A stretch of DNA of 64,000 bases, from contig DBWQ01000014.1 of the NCBI GenBank assembly GCA_002308995.1, positions 18,295-82,294 of the forward strand. Direction: 5' to 3'. Shown here piece after piece: positions 34,218-42,752 of this stretch (position 1 is its first letter; each line of letters begins with the position of its first letter). The DNA is from Clostridiales bacterium UBA1234 (GTDB lineage Bacteria; Bacillota; Clostridia; TANB77; UBA1234). The notes under the pieces are model-generated. The model saw only the letters and a list, made by a program, of their open reading frames with translations. It was not told the DNA's origin and made no database searches. The translations under genes and the position numbers were made by a program.

Positions 34218-35528
34218 ATGAAAAAAATACCAATTAAAGACATACAAAAGAATTCGATTGCCGAAGAAATGGAGATAGAATCAGGTGACTATCTATTATC
34301 CATTAACGAGCAAGAAATCAAGGATATCTTAGATTATAAGTTTCAAATATTTGATGATTTTATCACCGTTCAAATTGAAAAAAAAGACGGAGAAATATGG
34401 GATTTAGAGATAGAAAAAGAAGATAACGAAGATTTAGGACTGATTTTTGAAGAAGAACTAATTGATAAACCGAGAAACTGCGCGAATAAATGTATTTTTT
34501 GTTTCATGGATCAATTACCCCCTCATGTGAGAGAAACCCTAGTATTCAAAGACGATGATTTTAGGCTCTCCTTTATTTCTGGTAACTATGTGACTCTTAC
34601 TAACTCTGGTTATCGTGATTTGGAAAGAATTGTAAAATACCACCTAAGTCCTATCAATATTTCCGTTCATGCAACCGATGGAGAAGTAAGAAAAATGATG
34701 CTACAAAACAAAAATGCCGATAAAATCTTAGAATATATTGATTATTTAACGACAAACGGCATCGTAGTTAACGCTCAAATTGTACTCTGTCCAGGGATTA
34801 ATGATGGAAAAATCCTCGATAAAACCATCGAAGATCTTTCAAAATTTTACCCCATGATTTCTTGTATTGCCATTGTACCAGTCGGCCTAACTAAATATCG
34901 AGAAAATCTTTACCCCCTTACCACATATGATAAGGAAGGAGCCAAAAAAGTCGTAAAGCAAGTGGAGGATTGGCAAAAAGTTTTAAAAGAGCAAACTGGT
35001 TCCAATACCGTATTTGTAGCAGACGAGTTTTATATGAAAGCAGGAATTCCCATTCCACCTTATGAAACTTATGAAGATTTTGGTCAATTAGAGGATGGAA
35101 TTGGATTAATGGCATTTTTTACCAAAGAATTTGATGAGTATTTAAAAACAATTGAAAGTAGAGAAATTCATCGTACGATTACTATAGCTACCGGTAAAAT
35201 CACCTATGATTATATGCGTGAAAAGGCTGATATTTTACAAAAAAAATTTCCTGGCCTTACCATACATGTCTATGCTATCGAAAACACCTTTTTTGGTCCA
35301 GAAATCATCGTTACAGGCTTAATTACGGGAGGAGATTTAATCAAAGGATTACAGGACAAAGAATTGGGAGAGTTTCTTTTATTAGATGAAAAAATCATCA
35401 AACAAGATGAACAGCTATTTTTAGATGATATGTCAGTGGAAGAAGTAAAAAATCAGTTACATATTCCCATTGTATTTTCGAATTGTCATGGAGATGATTT
35501 TATCAAAAAATGCATCGAAAACGCTTGA
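34218..35528 (+). CDS. PDZ-radical SAM-DUF512 protein
   Basis: A 436-residue Fe-S protein of the DUF512 family, found in most Clostridia beside der. An N-terminal PDZ-like domain (ESGDYLLSINEQEI, residues 21-34) is followed by CANKCIFCFMDQLP near residue 88, which supplies a radical SAM cluster motif (CxxxCxxC). DUF512 occupies about 230-430. The reaction is unknown. In related genomes it is followed directly by der, plsY and gpsA, which here lie 15.6 kb downstream. AAAGGAGGTG sets the start. Confidence 0.9.
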   Translation: MKKIPIKDIQKNSIAEEMEIESGDYLLSINEQEIKDILDYKFQIFDDFITVQIEKKDGEIWDLEIEKEDNEDLGLIFEEELIDKPRNCANKCIFCFMDQLPPHVRETLVFKDDDFRLSFISGNYVTLTNSGYRDLERIVKYHLSPINISVHATDGEVRKMMLQNKNADKILEYIDYLTTNGIVVNAQIVLCPGINDGKILDKTIEDLSKFYPMISCIAIVPVGLTKYRENLYPLTTYDKEGAKKVVKQVEDWQKVLKEQTGSNTVFVADEFYMKAGIPIPPYETYEDFGQLEDGIGLMAFFTKEFDEYLKTIESREIHRTITIATGKITYDYMREKADILQKKFPGLTIHVYAIENTFFGPEIIVTGLITGGDLIKGLQDKELGEFLLLDEKIIKQDEQLFLDDMSVEEVKNQLHIPIVFSNCHGDDFIKKCIENA

Positions 35529-35553
35529 CGTTTGCATAATTAGTTGGTATAAT
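35525..35553 (+). promoter_or_regulatory. Near-consensus sigma-A promoter of cassette 1
   Basis: TTGACG (35525-35530), 17-bp spacer, TATAAT (35548-35553). The -35 box overlaps the last codons of the DUF512 gene, so the cassette begins immediately at its end. Confidence 0.8.
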
Positions 35554-35594
35554 ACTCCTCACCAATCAAAATCTAATCAAATGTGAGGGAAACA

Positions 35595-35873
35595 ATGAAC
35601 AACCAGACCATTGCTTGGGCCGATTCGATGACTGCAATGACAGATCTTTCACAGGATACTATACGAAGCATCGAAAGAGAGGCCATGGAGCTTGGAAAAA
35701 GCTTTGAAAACGCTTCAGAATCGCTCAAAAGACGAGAAGAGTATATGCGCTACATCAGTGACACCTCAGATGAGGTAAAACTCAAGTATGAGGCGTTCAA
35801 AGCCAAAGAAGAAAAGTTCTTAAGAATTTATGAGGACTTTAAGAGCTTAATTCAAGAGCTCGGCAAATGTTAA
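35595..35873 (+). CDS. Orphan 92-residue helical protein
   Basis: I do not recognise this protein. It is highly charged and predicted almost entirely helical (DTIRSIEREAMELGKSFENASESLKRREEY), without a signal or membrane helix. GAGGG at 35585-35589 favours ATG 35595 over the in-frame GTG 35583. It is a single-gene unit with its own promoter and terminator and is the first of three such units before pheS. Confidence 0.65.
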   Translation: MNNQTIAWADSMTAMTDLSQDTIRSIEREAMELGKSFENASESLKRREEYMRYISDTSDEVKLKYEAFKAKEEKFLRIYEDFKSLIQELGKC

Positions 35874-35878
35874 CCCCT

Positions 35879-35915
35879 AAAAAGTGTCTAAACTCCAAAT
35901 TTAGGCACTTTTTTG
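35879..35915 (+). terminator. Terminator of cassette 1
   Basis: AAAAGTGTCTAAA pairs with TTTAGGCACTTTT, then a T run. Confidence 0.88.
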
Positions 35916-35946
35916 CTATTATTTTACATAATTTTACGAAATTGGG

Positions 35947-35975
35947 TTGACATGTTGACATAAATAGTGTATAAT
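35947..35975 (+). promoter_or_regulatory. Perfect-consensus sigma-A promoter of cassette 2
   Basis: TTGACA (35947-35952), 17-bp spacer, TATAAT (35970-35975). A second TTGACA lies at 35955-35960 inside the spacer. Confidence 0.85.
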
Positions 35976-36012
35976 TACACATGAAAAATGCAAAGAAAGG
36001 GGGACTTTTTTT

Positions 36013-36402
36013 ATGGAAAAGTTCCGGAATTCTCTTCGAGAATGGGGGGTCGGCAAAGTTCTGCTTTTCCTCTCCGGCATCCTGTTCGTGGCCAGCTATG
36101 TCATGAAGACGTGGTTTACGAACACCGGGTTCGTCAAGGTGCTTTCAACAAGCGCCAAGGTTGACCTGGTGATGGGTGTTATAATCCTGGTATACCTTTT
36201 CTTCGGGCAGGCAATCCATGACGCCCGGAAGAAGCGTGAACGGGAAAAAGCTCAAGCCGAGGCCGCCGCCAAGGCTAAGGAAAAGCAAGAGGTGGCAAAC
36301 GCCGCCGCTCTAGCAGAGATTCAGAAAACTCTTGCTATGCAAGCGGAAGCTCTTGCTGCGCAAGCGGAAGAGATTAAGAATCTTAAAAAGGGAAGCAAGT
36401 AA
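36013..36402 (+). CDS. Orphan 129-residue membrane protein with coiled-coil tail
   Basis: I do not recognise this protein. Two membrane helices (about 14-32 and 50-68) are followed by an Ala/Glu/Lys-rich coiled coil to the end (KAQAEAAAKAKEKQ). GC content is far above the neighbours, and three arginines are CGG codons (FR at 36025, AR and ER in DARKKRERE). It is a clear compositional outlier, probably transferred. The upstream site is AAAGGGGG. It is a single-gene unit. Confidence 0.65.
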   Translation: MEKFRNSLREWGVGKVLLFLSGILFVASYVMKTWFTNTGFVKVLSTSAKVDLVMGVIILVYLFFGQAIHDARKKREREKAQAEAAAKAKEKQEVANAAALAEIQKTLAMQAEALAAQAEEIKNLKKGSK

Positions 36403-36404
36403 AC

Positions 36405-36450
36405 CAATCCAAACGGTTCGAAAGAGGTGATCTTTCGGGCCGTTTTGGCG
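36405..36450 (+). terminator. Hairpin ending cassette 2
   Basis: CCAAACGG (36408-36415) pairs with CCGTTTTGG, continued by CGAAAGA/TCTTTCG. The stem is long and strong but lacks a good T tract. Confidence 0.6.
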
Positions 36451-36503
36451 TTTAAGAGACTTATTTTCATTTTAATGAAAATCTAGTAAATTTAACATTG
36501 TTA

Positions 36504-36532
36504 TTGACATAATGAGTTAAACATTATATAAT
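36504..36532 (+). promoter_or_regulatory. Perfect-consensus sigma-A promoter of cassette 3
   Basis: TTGACA (36504-36509), 17-bp spacer, TATAAT (36527-36532). Confidence 0.85.
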
Positions 36533-36566
36533 GTGCTGGAAATTATTACTTTTGGAGGATTCGATA

Positions 36567-37085
36567 ATGAAACAATCTTGGGTCACCTATGCGGTTTTCG
36601 GTGGTACGCTTACAATGTGGATGATACTCATGATCCTCAGCTTCTTTGTTCCCAATGGGTATTACTACCTTTTTAAACCAATCGGAATCTTTGCTGCGGT
36701 TTTGTTTGTTGGGGATGTCTACGTTGGTCTACGTTTCTGGCAAAAAAAGCAAGAATCATTTGACAAAATCAAGCAAGACCTCATCACAGCCATTGCAGAA
36801 GGTGATGAAGAAAAAGTCAAAGAAAAACGTGAAAAACTATCCAAAATTCGTGCTGCTGCCTCAGAAGTAGAGGACGTTCGGTATACTTCTAGTAAACGTC
36901 GCTATCGATATTCGCGCTTTAGAGAACCTAATTACAAAGAATTCTACCTCGATGCAGAGGTTTCGTCTGATGTATCGGATGAGGAGTCTAAGGAAATGGA
37001 GGAATTGCTCAAAAAGTATATGCCTCCTTCCAAGGCTGCTTCTAGCACCGAGGTGAATTTACCTCCGATTTCTTTGGAGGGATAA
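36567..37085 (+). CDS. Orphan 172-residue membrane protein
   Basis: I do not recognise this protein. Two N-terminal membrane helices (about 7-28 and 35-58) lead to a charged cytoplasmic helix (62-90), an Arg/Tyr-rich stretch (KRRYRYSRFRE) and an acidic tail. The plan matches the cassette 2 protein, two helices then a polar tail, though the sequences differ. GGAGG at 36553-36557 sets ATG 36567, and the upstream frame from 36531 is not used. It contains one CGG arginine (VRYTS). Confidence 0.65.
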   Translation: MKQSWVTYAVFGGTLTMWMILMILSFFVPNGYYYLFKPIGIFAAVLFVGDVYVGLRFWQKKQESFDKIKQDLITAIAEGDEEKVKEKREKLSKIRAAASEVEDVRYTSSKRRYRYSRFREPNYKEFYLDAEVSSDVSDEESKEMEELLKKYMPPSKAASSTEVNLPPISLEG

Positions 37086-37086
37086 A

Positions 37087-37126
37087 AAAAAGGTGTGGGA
37101 TTAAAAAAATCCTGCACCTTTTTCTT
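37087..37126 (+). terminator. Terminator of cassette 3
   Basis: AAAGGTGTGGGATT pairs with AATCCTGCACCTTT, then a T run. Confidence 0.88.
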
Positions 37127-37153
37127 GACTTTCTATAGTTTTCATAATAAGAT
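37125..37153 (+). promoter_or_regulatory. Promoter of the pheS T-box transcript
   Basis: TTGACT (37125-37130), 17-bp spacer, TAAGAT (37148-37153). Confidence 0.55.
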
Positions 37154-37159
37154 ATATTG

Positions 37160-37400
37160 CAAAGGTTATGATACTATGTTTAGTAGTTATTTTGAGTTCT
37201 TGATAAGAGAAAAGGGCCTAAAGGCTGAGAGCCCTTAAAGATAAACAAAATAATGAATTTCAAATAGAGGAGCCTATGCGCAAGGTTGTGCCGTGTAAGA
37301 GCGTTAATCTTAAACTAAGTGCTAGCATCATCTGCTAGAATTTGGGTGGTACCGCGAAGTTAATTCGTCCCAAGGAAGAAATTCCTTGGGACTTTTTATT
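37160..37400 (+). promoter_or_regulatory. T-box riboswitch controlling pheS-pheT
   Basis: The T-box sequence TTTGGGTGGTACCGCG at 37341-37356 is canonical. It is followed by the terminator CCCAAGGAA/TTCCTTGGG (37369-37390) and a T run. Stem I contains GGGCCTAAAGGCTGAGAGCCC-like pairing near 37215. A TTC triplet followed by A near 37260 is a plausible phenylalanine specifier. Uncharged tRNA-Phe would favour the antiterminator and read-through into pheS. Confidence 0.93.
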
Positions 37401-37444
37401 GATAATTAAAACGACTTTAAGTCGTCATAGAAAGGAGTTTCACC

Positions 37445-38485
37445 ATGAAAGAAAAAATTGATTTACTCATCAAGGAGATGGAGCAAAAATTCAAATCATG
37501 TACTTCGATGCAAGAACTAAATGATTTAAAAGTATTTTATCTAGGCAAAAAGGGTGTTATTACAGAGTTGAATAACGGCATTAAAGACGTTCCACCTTCT
37601 GAAAAAAAGGACTATGGAATGGAGGTTAATCGTGCCAGAACTTTCTTTAATGACGCTTTTGAAGAGAAAAAAGAAAAGTTAGAAGAAGAAAGAATCAATC
37701 AAAAACTCAAAGAAGAAACCATCGATATCTCCCTTCCAAGTGAAAAACACATCACGGGTTCTAAACATCCATTTAATCGTATTATCGAAGAGGTAGAAGA
37801 TTTATTTGTCTCTATGGGATACGATGTGGTAGACGGACCAGAACTGGAAGATGATGAGCATTGTTTCAGACTTTTAAATTACACAGTTGGTCATCCAGCT
37901 CGTGATGCGCAAGATACTTTCTATATTGATGAGGAATATTTACTTAGAACACAAACTTCTGCCTCACAGTCTAGGGTCATGCAAGCAAATACCGAAAAAT
38001 CTCCGATTAGAGTAATTTGTCCAGGTAAGACTTATCGTCGCGATGATGATGCCACACATTCTCATCAATTTGGGCAAGTAGAAGGCTTAGTAATTGATAA
38101 AAACATTTCCCTTGCCGATTTAAAGGGCACATTAGAAACTTTTGCGAAAAAACTTCTTGGAGAAAATACCAAAGTGAGATTTAGACCAAGTTATTTCCCA
38201 TTTACTTCCCCTTCTTGTGAGGTAGATGTTACCTGCTTTAAATGTGGTGGTAAGGGATGCCCACTTTGTAAAAAAACAGGTTGGATTGAGCTTTTGGGTG
38301 CTGGTATGGTTCATCCAAACGTGCTAAGAATGGGTGGTTACGATCCCGATAAATTCACTGGTTTTGCATTTGGCACAGGCTTAGATCGTTTAGCGATGTT
38401 TAAATATGCGATTCCTGATATTAGGTTAATGTATACCAACGACATTCGATTCTTAAAGCAATTTAACAGGAAGGAGGAAGACTAA
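37445..38485 (+). CDS. pheS: Phenylalanyl-tRNA synthetase alpha subunit
   Basis: Catalytic alpha subunit of the alpha2-beta2 PheRS, 346 residues. An N-terminal coiled coil (1-90) is followed by the class II core. Motif 2 is CPGKTYRRDDDATHSHQFGQVEGLV near 195-220, and motif 3 is FTGFAFGTGLDRLAMFKY near 310. A zinc-knuckle-like CFKCGGKGCPLCKKTG lies near 265. The gene is T-box regulated and is followed 1 bp later by pheT. Confidence 0.97.
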   Translation: MKEKIDLLIKEMEQKFKSCTSMQELNDLKVFYLGKKGVITELNNGIKDVPPSEKKDYGMEVNRARTFFNDAFEEKKEKLEEERINQKLKEETIDISLPSEKHITGSKHPFNRIIEEVEDLFVSMGYDVVDGPELEDDEHCFRLLNYTVGHPARDAQDTFYIDEEYLLRTQTSASQSRVMQANTEKSPIRVICPGKTYRRDDDATHSHQFGQVEGLVIDKNISLADLKGTLETFAKKLLGENTKVRFRPSYFPFTSPSCEVDVTCFKCGGKGCPLCKKTGWIELLGAGMVHPNVLRMGGYDPDKFTGFAFGTGLDRLAMFKYAIPDIRLMYTNDIRFLKQFNRKEED

Positions 38486-38486
38486 T

Positions 38487-40850
38487 ATGAAACTTAGCTT
38501 AAATTTCCTAAAAGATTATGTAGAGGTACCCGTGGATATGGTCACACTAGGTGAAGATATGACCAACGTTGGAAATGAATATGATAGTGCCACCAAACTT
38601 GTGGAAGTATCCGGTTTAACCATCGGTAAAATCATTGCATGCGAAATGCATCCTGATTCAGACCACTTACATGTATGTAAAGTAGATATTGGTAGTGAAG
38701 TGCTTCAAATTGTTTGTGGAGCTCCTAATGCAAGAGTTGGTATGAAAGTCATTGTAGCAACAATCGGAGCAGTGCTTCCAGGTGGAACTATCAAAAAAGG
38801 AAAACTAAGAGGAGTAGAATCTTGTGGTATGCTTTGCTCTGTCGAAGAATTAGGCTTAGAACACAAGTTTTTAAAGCCAGAAGATATTGAAGGAATTGCC
38901 GAACTTGGCGAAGATGCAAAGATTGGAGAAGATCCTATCAAATACCTTGGACTTGATGATGAAGTCATTGATTTTGAACTTACTGCCAATCGTGGTGATT
39001 TACTAAGTATTCTAGGAATGGCTTATGAAATTGGTGCTTTGTATGGAAATAAAGTGAAGGATATCGATTTAGCTCATAGTGATTCTAACGAAGACTTTGC
39101 TAAAGAATTCAATTTGAAAGTTGATACTGAGAACTGTACATTATTCTATGCCAAAAAGGTGGAAAATGTACAAATCAAAGAAAGTCCTAAGTGGATGAGA
39201 AATAGACTCATTGCATCAGGCATTAGACCAATTAACAATGTCGTGGATATTAGTAACTACGTAATGTTAGAAGTAGGACAACCTCTTCATTTTTACGATG
39301 CAGATAGATTAGGCAATACCTTAACAGTTAGAATGGCCAAAGAGGGAGAAAAACTAACCACATTAGATGAACAAGAAAGAGTGTTATCCAAAGACGATAT
39401 CGTTATCAGCGATAAGGATAAAGCCATTGGCCTTGCTGGCGTCATGGGTGGTCTATCCACAGAAGTTGAAATGGATACCAAGAATATTGTGATTGAAGCT
39501 GCTATCTTTAATCCGGTGAAGGTTAGACTTACCTCTAAAAAGATTTTACGTAGTGAAGCAAGCAATCGTTTTGAAAAAGGACTAGATCCTAAGAAAACGA
39601 AAATGGCCATCGATCGTTGTTGTCATTTACTTGAAAAATACGCAGGAGCTACCGTTGTTGGCGGAGAGTGTGTTTATAATAATGAAACGAGAACCGATAA
39701 AGTGATTGAAGTTACCTATACTAAAATTCAAAACGTGCTTGGCATGGAAATTCCACATAGTGAAGTAAAATCGATTTTAGATAGACTTGCTTTATCCTAT
39801 AAGGAGGAGGGAGATTTACTAAAAGTAAACGTTCCAACCAGAAGACTAGATTTGGATATCAAAGAAGACATCATTCACGATATAGGTAGATTTTATGGCA
39901 TGAACAAAATGGAAGGAAAAAAATTAGTATTACCTTTAACTCCTGGTAACTACGATAAATTTAAAAGAGCGGCTAGAAATAAAATGGTAGAACTAGGCTT
40001 AAATGAAACGTTAAGTTATGCTTTAATTCCAGAGGGAGAAGTTCAAAAGTATACGACAGATACATTCCAAACTGTGAAAATATTAGACCCAATGACCGAA
40101 GAGAGAAATGCACTTCGCTATAGCTTATTACCATCTTTAAAAATGACCTACGATTACAATAAAGCCAGAAACCAAAAGGATATCTCACTATTTGAAATTG
40201 GAAAAAGTTTTTACAACAAAGAAGGAAAATATGGCGAGTTTTTAAGCCTTGCTGTCCTTATGTCTGGCATCTATCAAACAGGACTTAATAAAGAAATGGT
40301 GAACTTTTATATCATTAAAGGTATCATGGAAGAATTATTAAACTTCTTAGGGTTTGAAAATCGCTATGTCCTTAAAGTAGAGGATTTACCAAAAGAACTT
40401 CATCCAGGTCAAGCAGCAAGTATCTTTGTAGATGGTAAAAAGCTTGGAATCATCGGCAAACTTCATCCAAATGTATCCAAAGATAATATCTTTGTCATGG
40501 AATTAAACTTAGAAGAACTATCCCATATGAAAGCTGAGCCAATGAAATATCAGGAAATTTCCAAATATCCAAATGTAGAAAAGGATTTAGCTTTTGTCAT
40601 GAAGAAAGATAAACCATCCATTGAAGTAGAAAGCGTGATTCTAAAAGCGGGAGGAAAACTATTAAAATCGGTAGAAGTATTCGATGTTTATACAGGAGAA
40701 AATGTGGCAGAAGATGAAAAGTCCATCGCCTACAATTTGATTTTTAATGATGCTGAAAAGACCTTAAATGATGAAGAAATTACCACTTTATTTCATAAAA
40801 TCATCGACAAAGTTCAAACAGAATGCCATGTGAAACTAAGAAGTGAATAA
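38487..40850 (+). CDS. pheT: Phenylalanyl-tRNA synthetase beta subunit
   Basis: Beta subunit of PheRS with tRNA-binding and editing roles, 787 residues. An N-terminal EMAP-type OB fold (IIACEMHPDSDHLHVCKVDIG, near 50) is followed by the B3/B4 editing domain (IRPINNVVDISNYVMLEVGQPLHFYD near 245), B5 and a class II-like core. The C-terminal ferredoxin-like anticodon domain begins about residue 695 (YPNVEKDLAFVM). GGAGG lies just before the start. Confidence 0.97.
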   Translation: MKLSLNFLKDYVEVPVDMVTLGEDMTNVGNEYDSATKLVEVSGLTIGKIIACEMHPDSDHLHVCKVDIGSEVLQIVCGAPNARVGMKVIVATIGAVLPGGTIKKGKLRGVESCGMLCSVEELGLEHKFLKPEDIEGIAELGEDAKIGEDPIKYLGLDDEVIDFELTANRGDLLSILGMAYEIGALYGNKVKDIDLAHSDSNEDFAKEFNLKVDTENCTLFYAKKVENVQIKESPKWMRNRLIASGIRPINNVVDISNYVMLEVGQPLHFYDADRLGNTLTVRMAKEGEKLTTLDEQERVLSKDDIVISDKDKAIGLAGVMGGLSTEVEMDTKNIVIEAAIFNPVKVRLTSKKILRSEASNRFEKGLDPKKTKMAIDRCCHLLEKYAGATVVGGECVYNNETRTDKVIEVTYTKIQNVLGMEIPHSEVKSILDRLALSYKEEGDLLKVNVPTRRLDLDIKEDIIHDIGRFYGMNKMEGKKLVLPLTPGNYDKFKRAARNKMVELGLNETLSYALIPEGEVQKYTTDTFQTVKILDPMTEERNALRYSLLPSLKMTYDYNKARNQKDISLFEIGKSFYNKEGKYGEFLSLAVLMSGIYQTGLNKEMVNFYIIKGIMEELLNFLGFENRYVLKVEDLPKELHPGQAASIFVDGKKLGIIGKLHPNVSKDNIFVMELNLEELSHMKAEPMKYQEISKYPNVEKDLAFVMKKDKPSIEVESVILKAGGKLLKSVEVFDVYTGENVAEDEKSIAYNLIFNDAEKTLNDEEITTLFHKIIDKVQTECHVKLRSE

Positions 40851-40881
40851 AAATCACGTAAACCATCTTGAAAATGACTCT

Positions 40882-40918
40882 AAAACCGACAAATAGGGAA
40901 GCTTTTTTGTCGGTTTTT
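40882..40918 (+). terminator. Terminator after pheT
   Basis: AAAACCGAC pairs with GTCGGTTTT across an 18-nt loop, then Ts. Confidence 0.8.
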
Positions 40919-40920
40919 AC

Positions 40921-40949
40921 TTGTTATCTGGGGATAAAAATGATAAAAT
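40921..40949 (+). promoter_or_regulatory. Sigma-A promoter of the glycan operon
   Basis: TTGTTA (40921-40926), 17-bp spacer, TAAAAT (40944-40949). It lies right after the pheT terminator. Confidence 0.6.
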
Positions 40950-40972
40950 GCTTGTAGAAAGGTCGTGATAAA

Positions 40973-42098
40973 TTGGACAAGATATTACTTGCATCACCTC
41001 ATATGTCAAAAGAAGGATATGAGCAAGCCTTTATAAAAGATGCTTTTGACAAAAATTGGATTGCACCTCTACGGAGAAAATGTGGACCAATTTGAAAAAG
41101 AACTAAGTAGTTATGTTGGAATTAAAAGTGCTACCGCTCTTTCCAGTGGTACAGCTGCCATTCATCTAGGGTTAAAAGCATTAGGGGTTGGAAAAGGAGA
41201 TATTGTTTTTTGTCAGTCTCTTACTTTTTCAGCATCTTGTAATCCCATTGTTTACGAAGGCGCAACACCAGTATTTATAGATAGTGAATATGAAACATGG
41301 AATATGGATCCAAAAGCTCTAGAAAAAGCTTTTGAGAAATACACTCCGAAAGCTGTTGTAGTAGTCCATTTATATGGCACACCCGCCAAAATGGACGAAA
41401 TCATTGAGATATGCCATAAGCATCATGTTCCTATTTTAGAAGATGCAGCGGAAAGTTTAGGTGCAACTTATCACAAAAAGCAGACCGGGACTTTTGGCGA
41501 TTATGGTGTCTATTCTTTTAATGGGAACAAAATCATCACAACAAGTGGTGGCGGTATGCTTGTTTCTAATAACGAGGAAGGAATCCAAAAAGCGCATTTT
41601 TGGGCGACACAATCTCGAGAAAAAGAACGATTCTACGAACATAAAGAAATCGGCTATAATTATCGTTTAAGTAATATTTGTGCAGGCATTGGTAGAGGAC
41701 AGTTAAAAGTGCTGGATGAAAGAATTGCCGAGAAAAAAGCCATTTATGAGCGATATCAAAACGCTTTTCAAGATATCAAAGAAATCAAAATGCAGCCCTA
41801 TCTAGCAGATAGCGTTCCAAACTTTTGGCTATCCGCTATGATTCTTGATCAAACATGTTCCTACTCGCCACTACAAATCATTGAATCGCTTGAAGCATCC
41901 CAAATAGAATCAAGACATATTTGGAAGCCAATGCATTTGCAACCTTTTTATCATTCTAGTGATTTTATTACGCTTTGTGAAAGCTCTAGTGTAGCAGAAG
42001 ATATTTTTAAGCGTGGTCTTTGTTTGCCAAGCGACACGAAAATGACGATAGAGGACCAAAATCGCGTTATTTTAAAAATTCGAAATCTATTTACGTAA
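40973..42098 (+). CDS. DegT/DnrJ/EryC1-type sugar aminotransferase, split by a +1 frameshift at CGG
   Basis: PLP-dependent nucleotide-sugar aminotransferase (PglE/perosamine-synthase type), about 374 residues. The TTG start at 40973 gives DKILLASPHMSKEGYEQAF and NWIAPL. CGG at 41072 then puts the zero frame into TGA at 41093. Skipping C41072 restores NWIAPLGENVDQFEKEL, the standard N-terminal motif of the family, and the frame runs to 42098. The PLP-binding lysine is in FNGNKIITTSGGGML near 185, and LEDAAESLGATY near 160 is intact. The apparent start at ATG 41040 would delete conserved N-terminal sequence and has no ribosome site. First gene of the glycan operon. Confidence 0.9.
41072..41075 (+). 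other. CGGN +1 frameshift site in the aminotransferase gene
   Basis: Context CCT-CTA-CGG-AGA in frame 0. Skipping C41072 reads CTA-GGA-GAA, Leu-Gly-Glu, which fits the conserved APLG motif. Confidence 0.75.
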
Positions 42099-42116
42099 TT
42101 TTAGTGGAGGGAACTC

Positions 42117-42752
42117 ATGTATAAAAAATGGATTAAACGCCTTTTAGATGTACTATTTTCCTTAATGATTCTCTTAATTATCTGGCCCATTTTAATCATT
42201 CTTTGGATATTAGTGAGAATCAAATTGGGGGCGCCTGCTATTTTTAAGCAAGAACGACCAGGCTTTCATGAGAAAATATTTCAACTATACAAGTTTCGTA
42301 GCATGACCAACGAAAAAGATGAAAATGGCAATTTATTACCAGACGAGAAGAGATTAACCAAATTCGGGAAAGTCCTTCGTAGCACTAGTTTAGATGAATT
42401 ACCAGAGCTCATTAATATCTTAAAAGGAGATATGAGTTTTGTTGGTCCAAGGCCTCTCTTAGTGCCATATTTACCTTATTATACAAAAGAAGAACATCGC
42501 CGCCATGATGTTCTCCCTGGGCTAACAGGCTTAGCACAAATTCATGGCAGAAATCTTGTAACCTGGGACGAAAAATTAAAAATGGACGTTGAATATGTAA
42601 GTAAGATATCCTTTTTAACAGATATCAAAATTGTTTTGAAAACATTTTTGATTGTTTTGAAAAAAGAAGGAATCAATGATTCCAATAACCAGATTATGAA
42701 ATCGTTAATAGAAGATCGTGAGGGAAGAAATCATGATGAATCCGCAACCTAA
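42117..42752 (+). CDS. Monotopic phosphoglycosyl transferase (PglC/WbaP-like)
   Basis: Starts glycan assembly by moving a sugar-phosphate from a nucleotide sugar to undecaprenyl phosphate. The 211-residue protein has the reentrant N-terminal helix (15-38), KQERPGFHEKIFQLYKFRSM near 52, and LDELPELINILKGDMSFVGPRPLL near 105 with the catalytic Asp-Glu pair. It follows the aminotransferase, consistent with a di-amino sugar as the first residue. GGAGGG precedes the ATG. It overlaps the next gene by 20 bp. Confidence 0.93.
   Translation: MYKKWIKRLLDVLFSLMILLIIWPILIILWILVRIKLGAPAIFKQERPGFHEKIFQLYKFRSMTNEKDENGNLLPDEKRLTKFGKVLRSTSLDELPELINILKGDMSFVGPRPLLVPYLPYYTKEEHRRHDVLPGLTGLAQIHGRNLVTWDEKLKMDVEYVSKISFLTDIKIVLKTFLIVLKKEGINDSNNQIMKSLIEDREGRNHDESAT

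Noticed and set aside
9572..41075. Reassignment of CGG to another amino acid, as known for some Firmicutes
   Set aside because: A changed codon meaning would not repair the frame. A one-base shift is required at all four sites.
9572..41075. Four independent random sequencing indels
   Set aside because: All four are an added C before GGN, outside homopolymers, and no other indel type was seen. Not excluded without reads, but it is the less likely reading.
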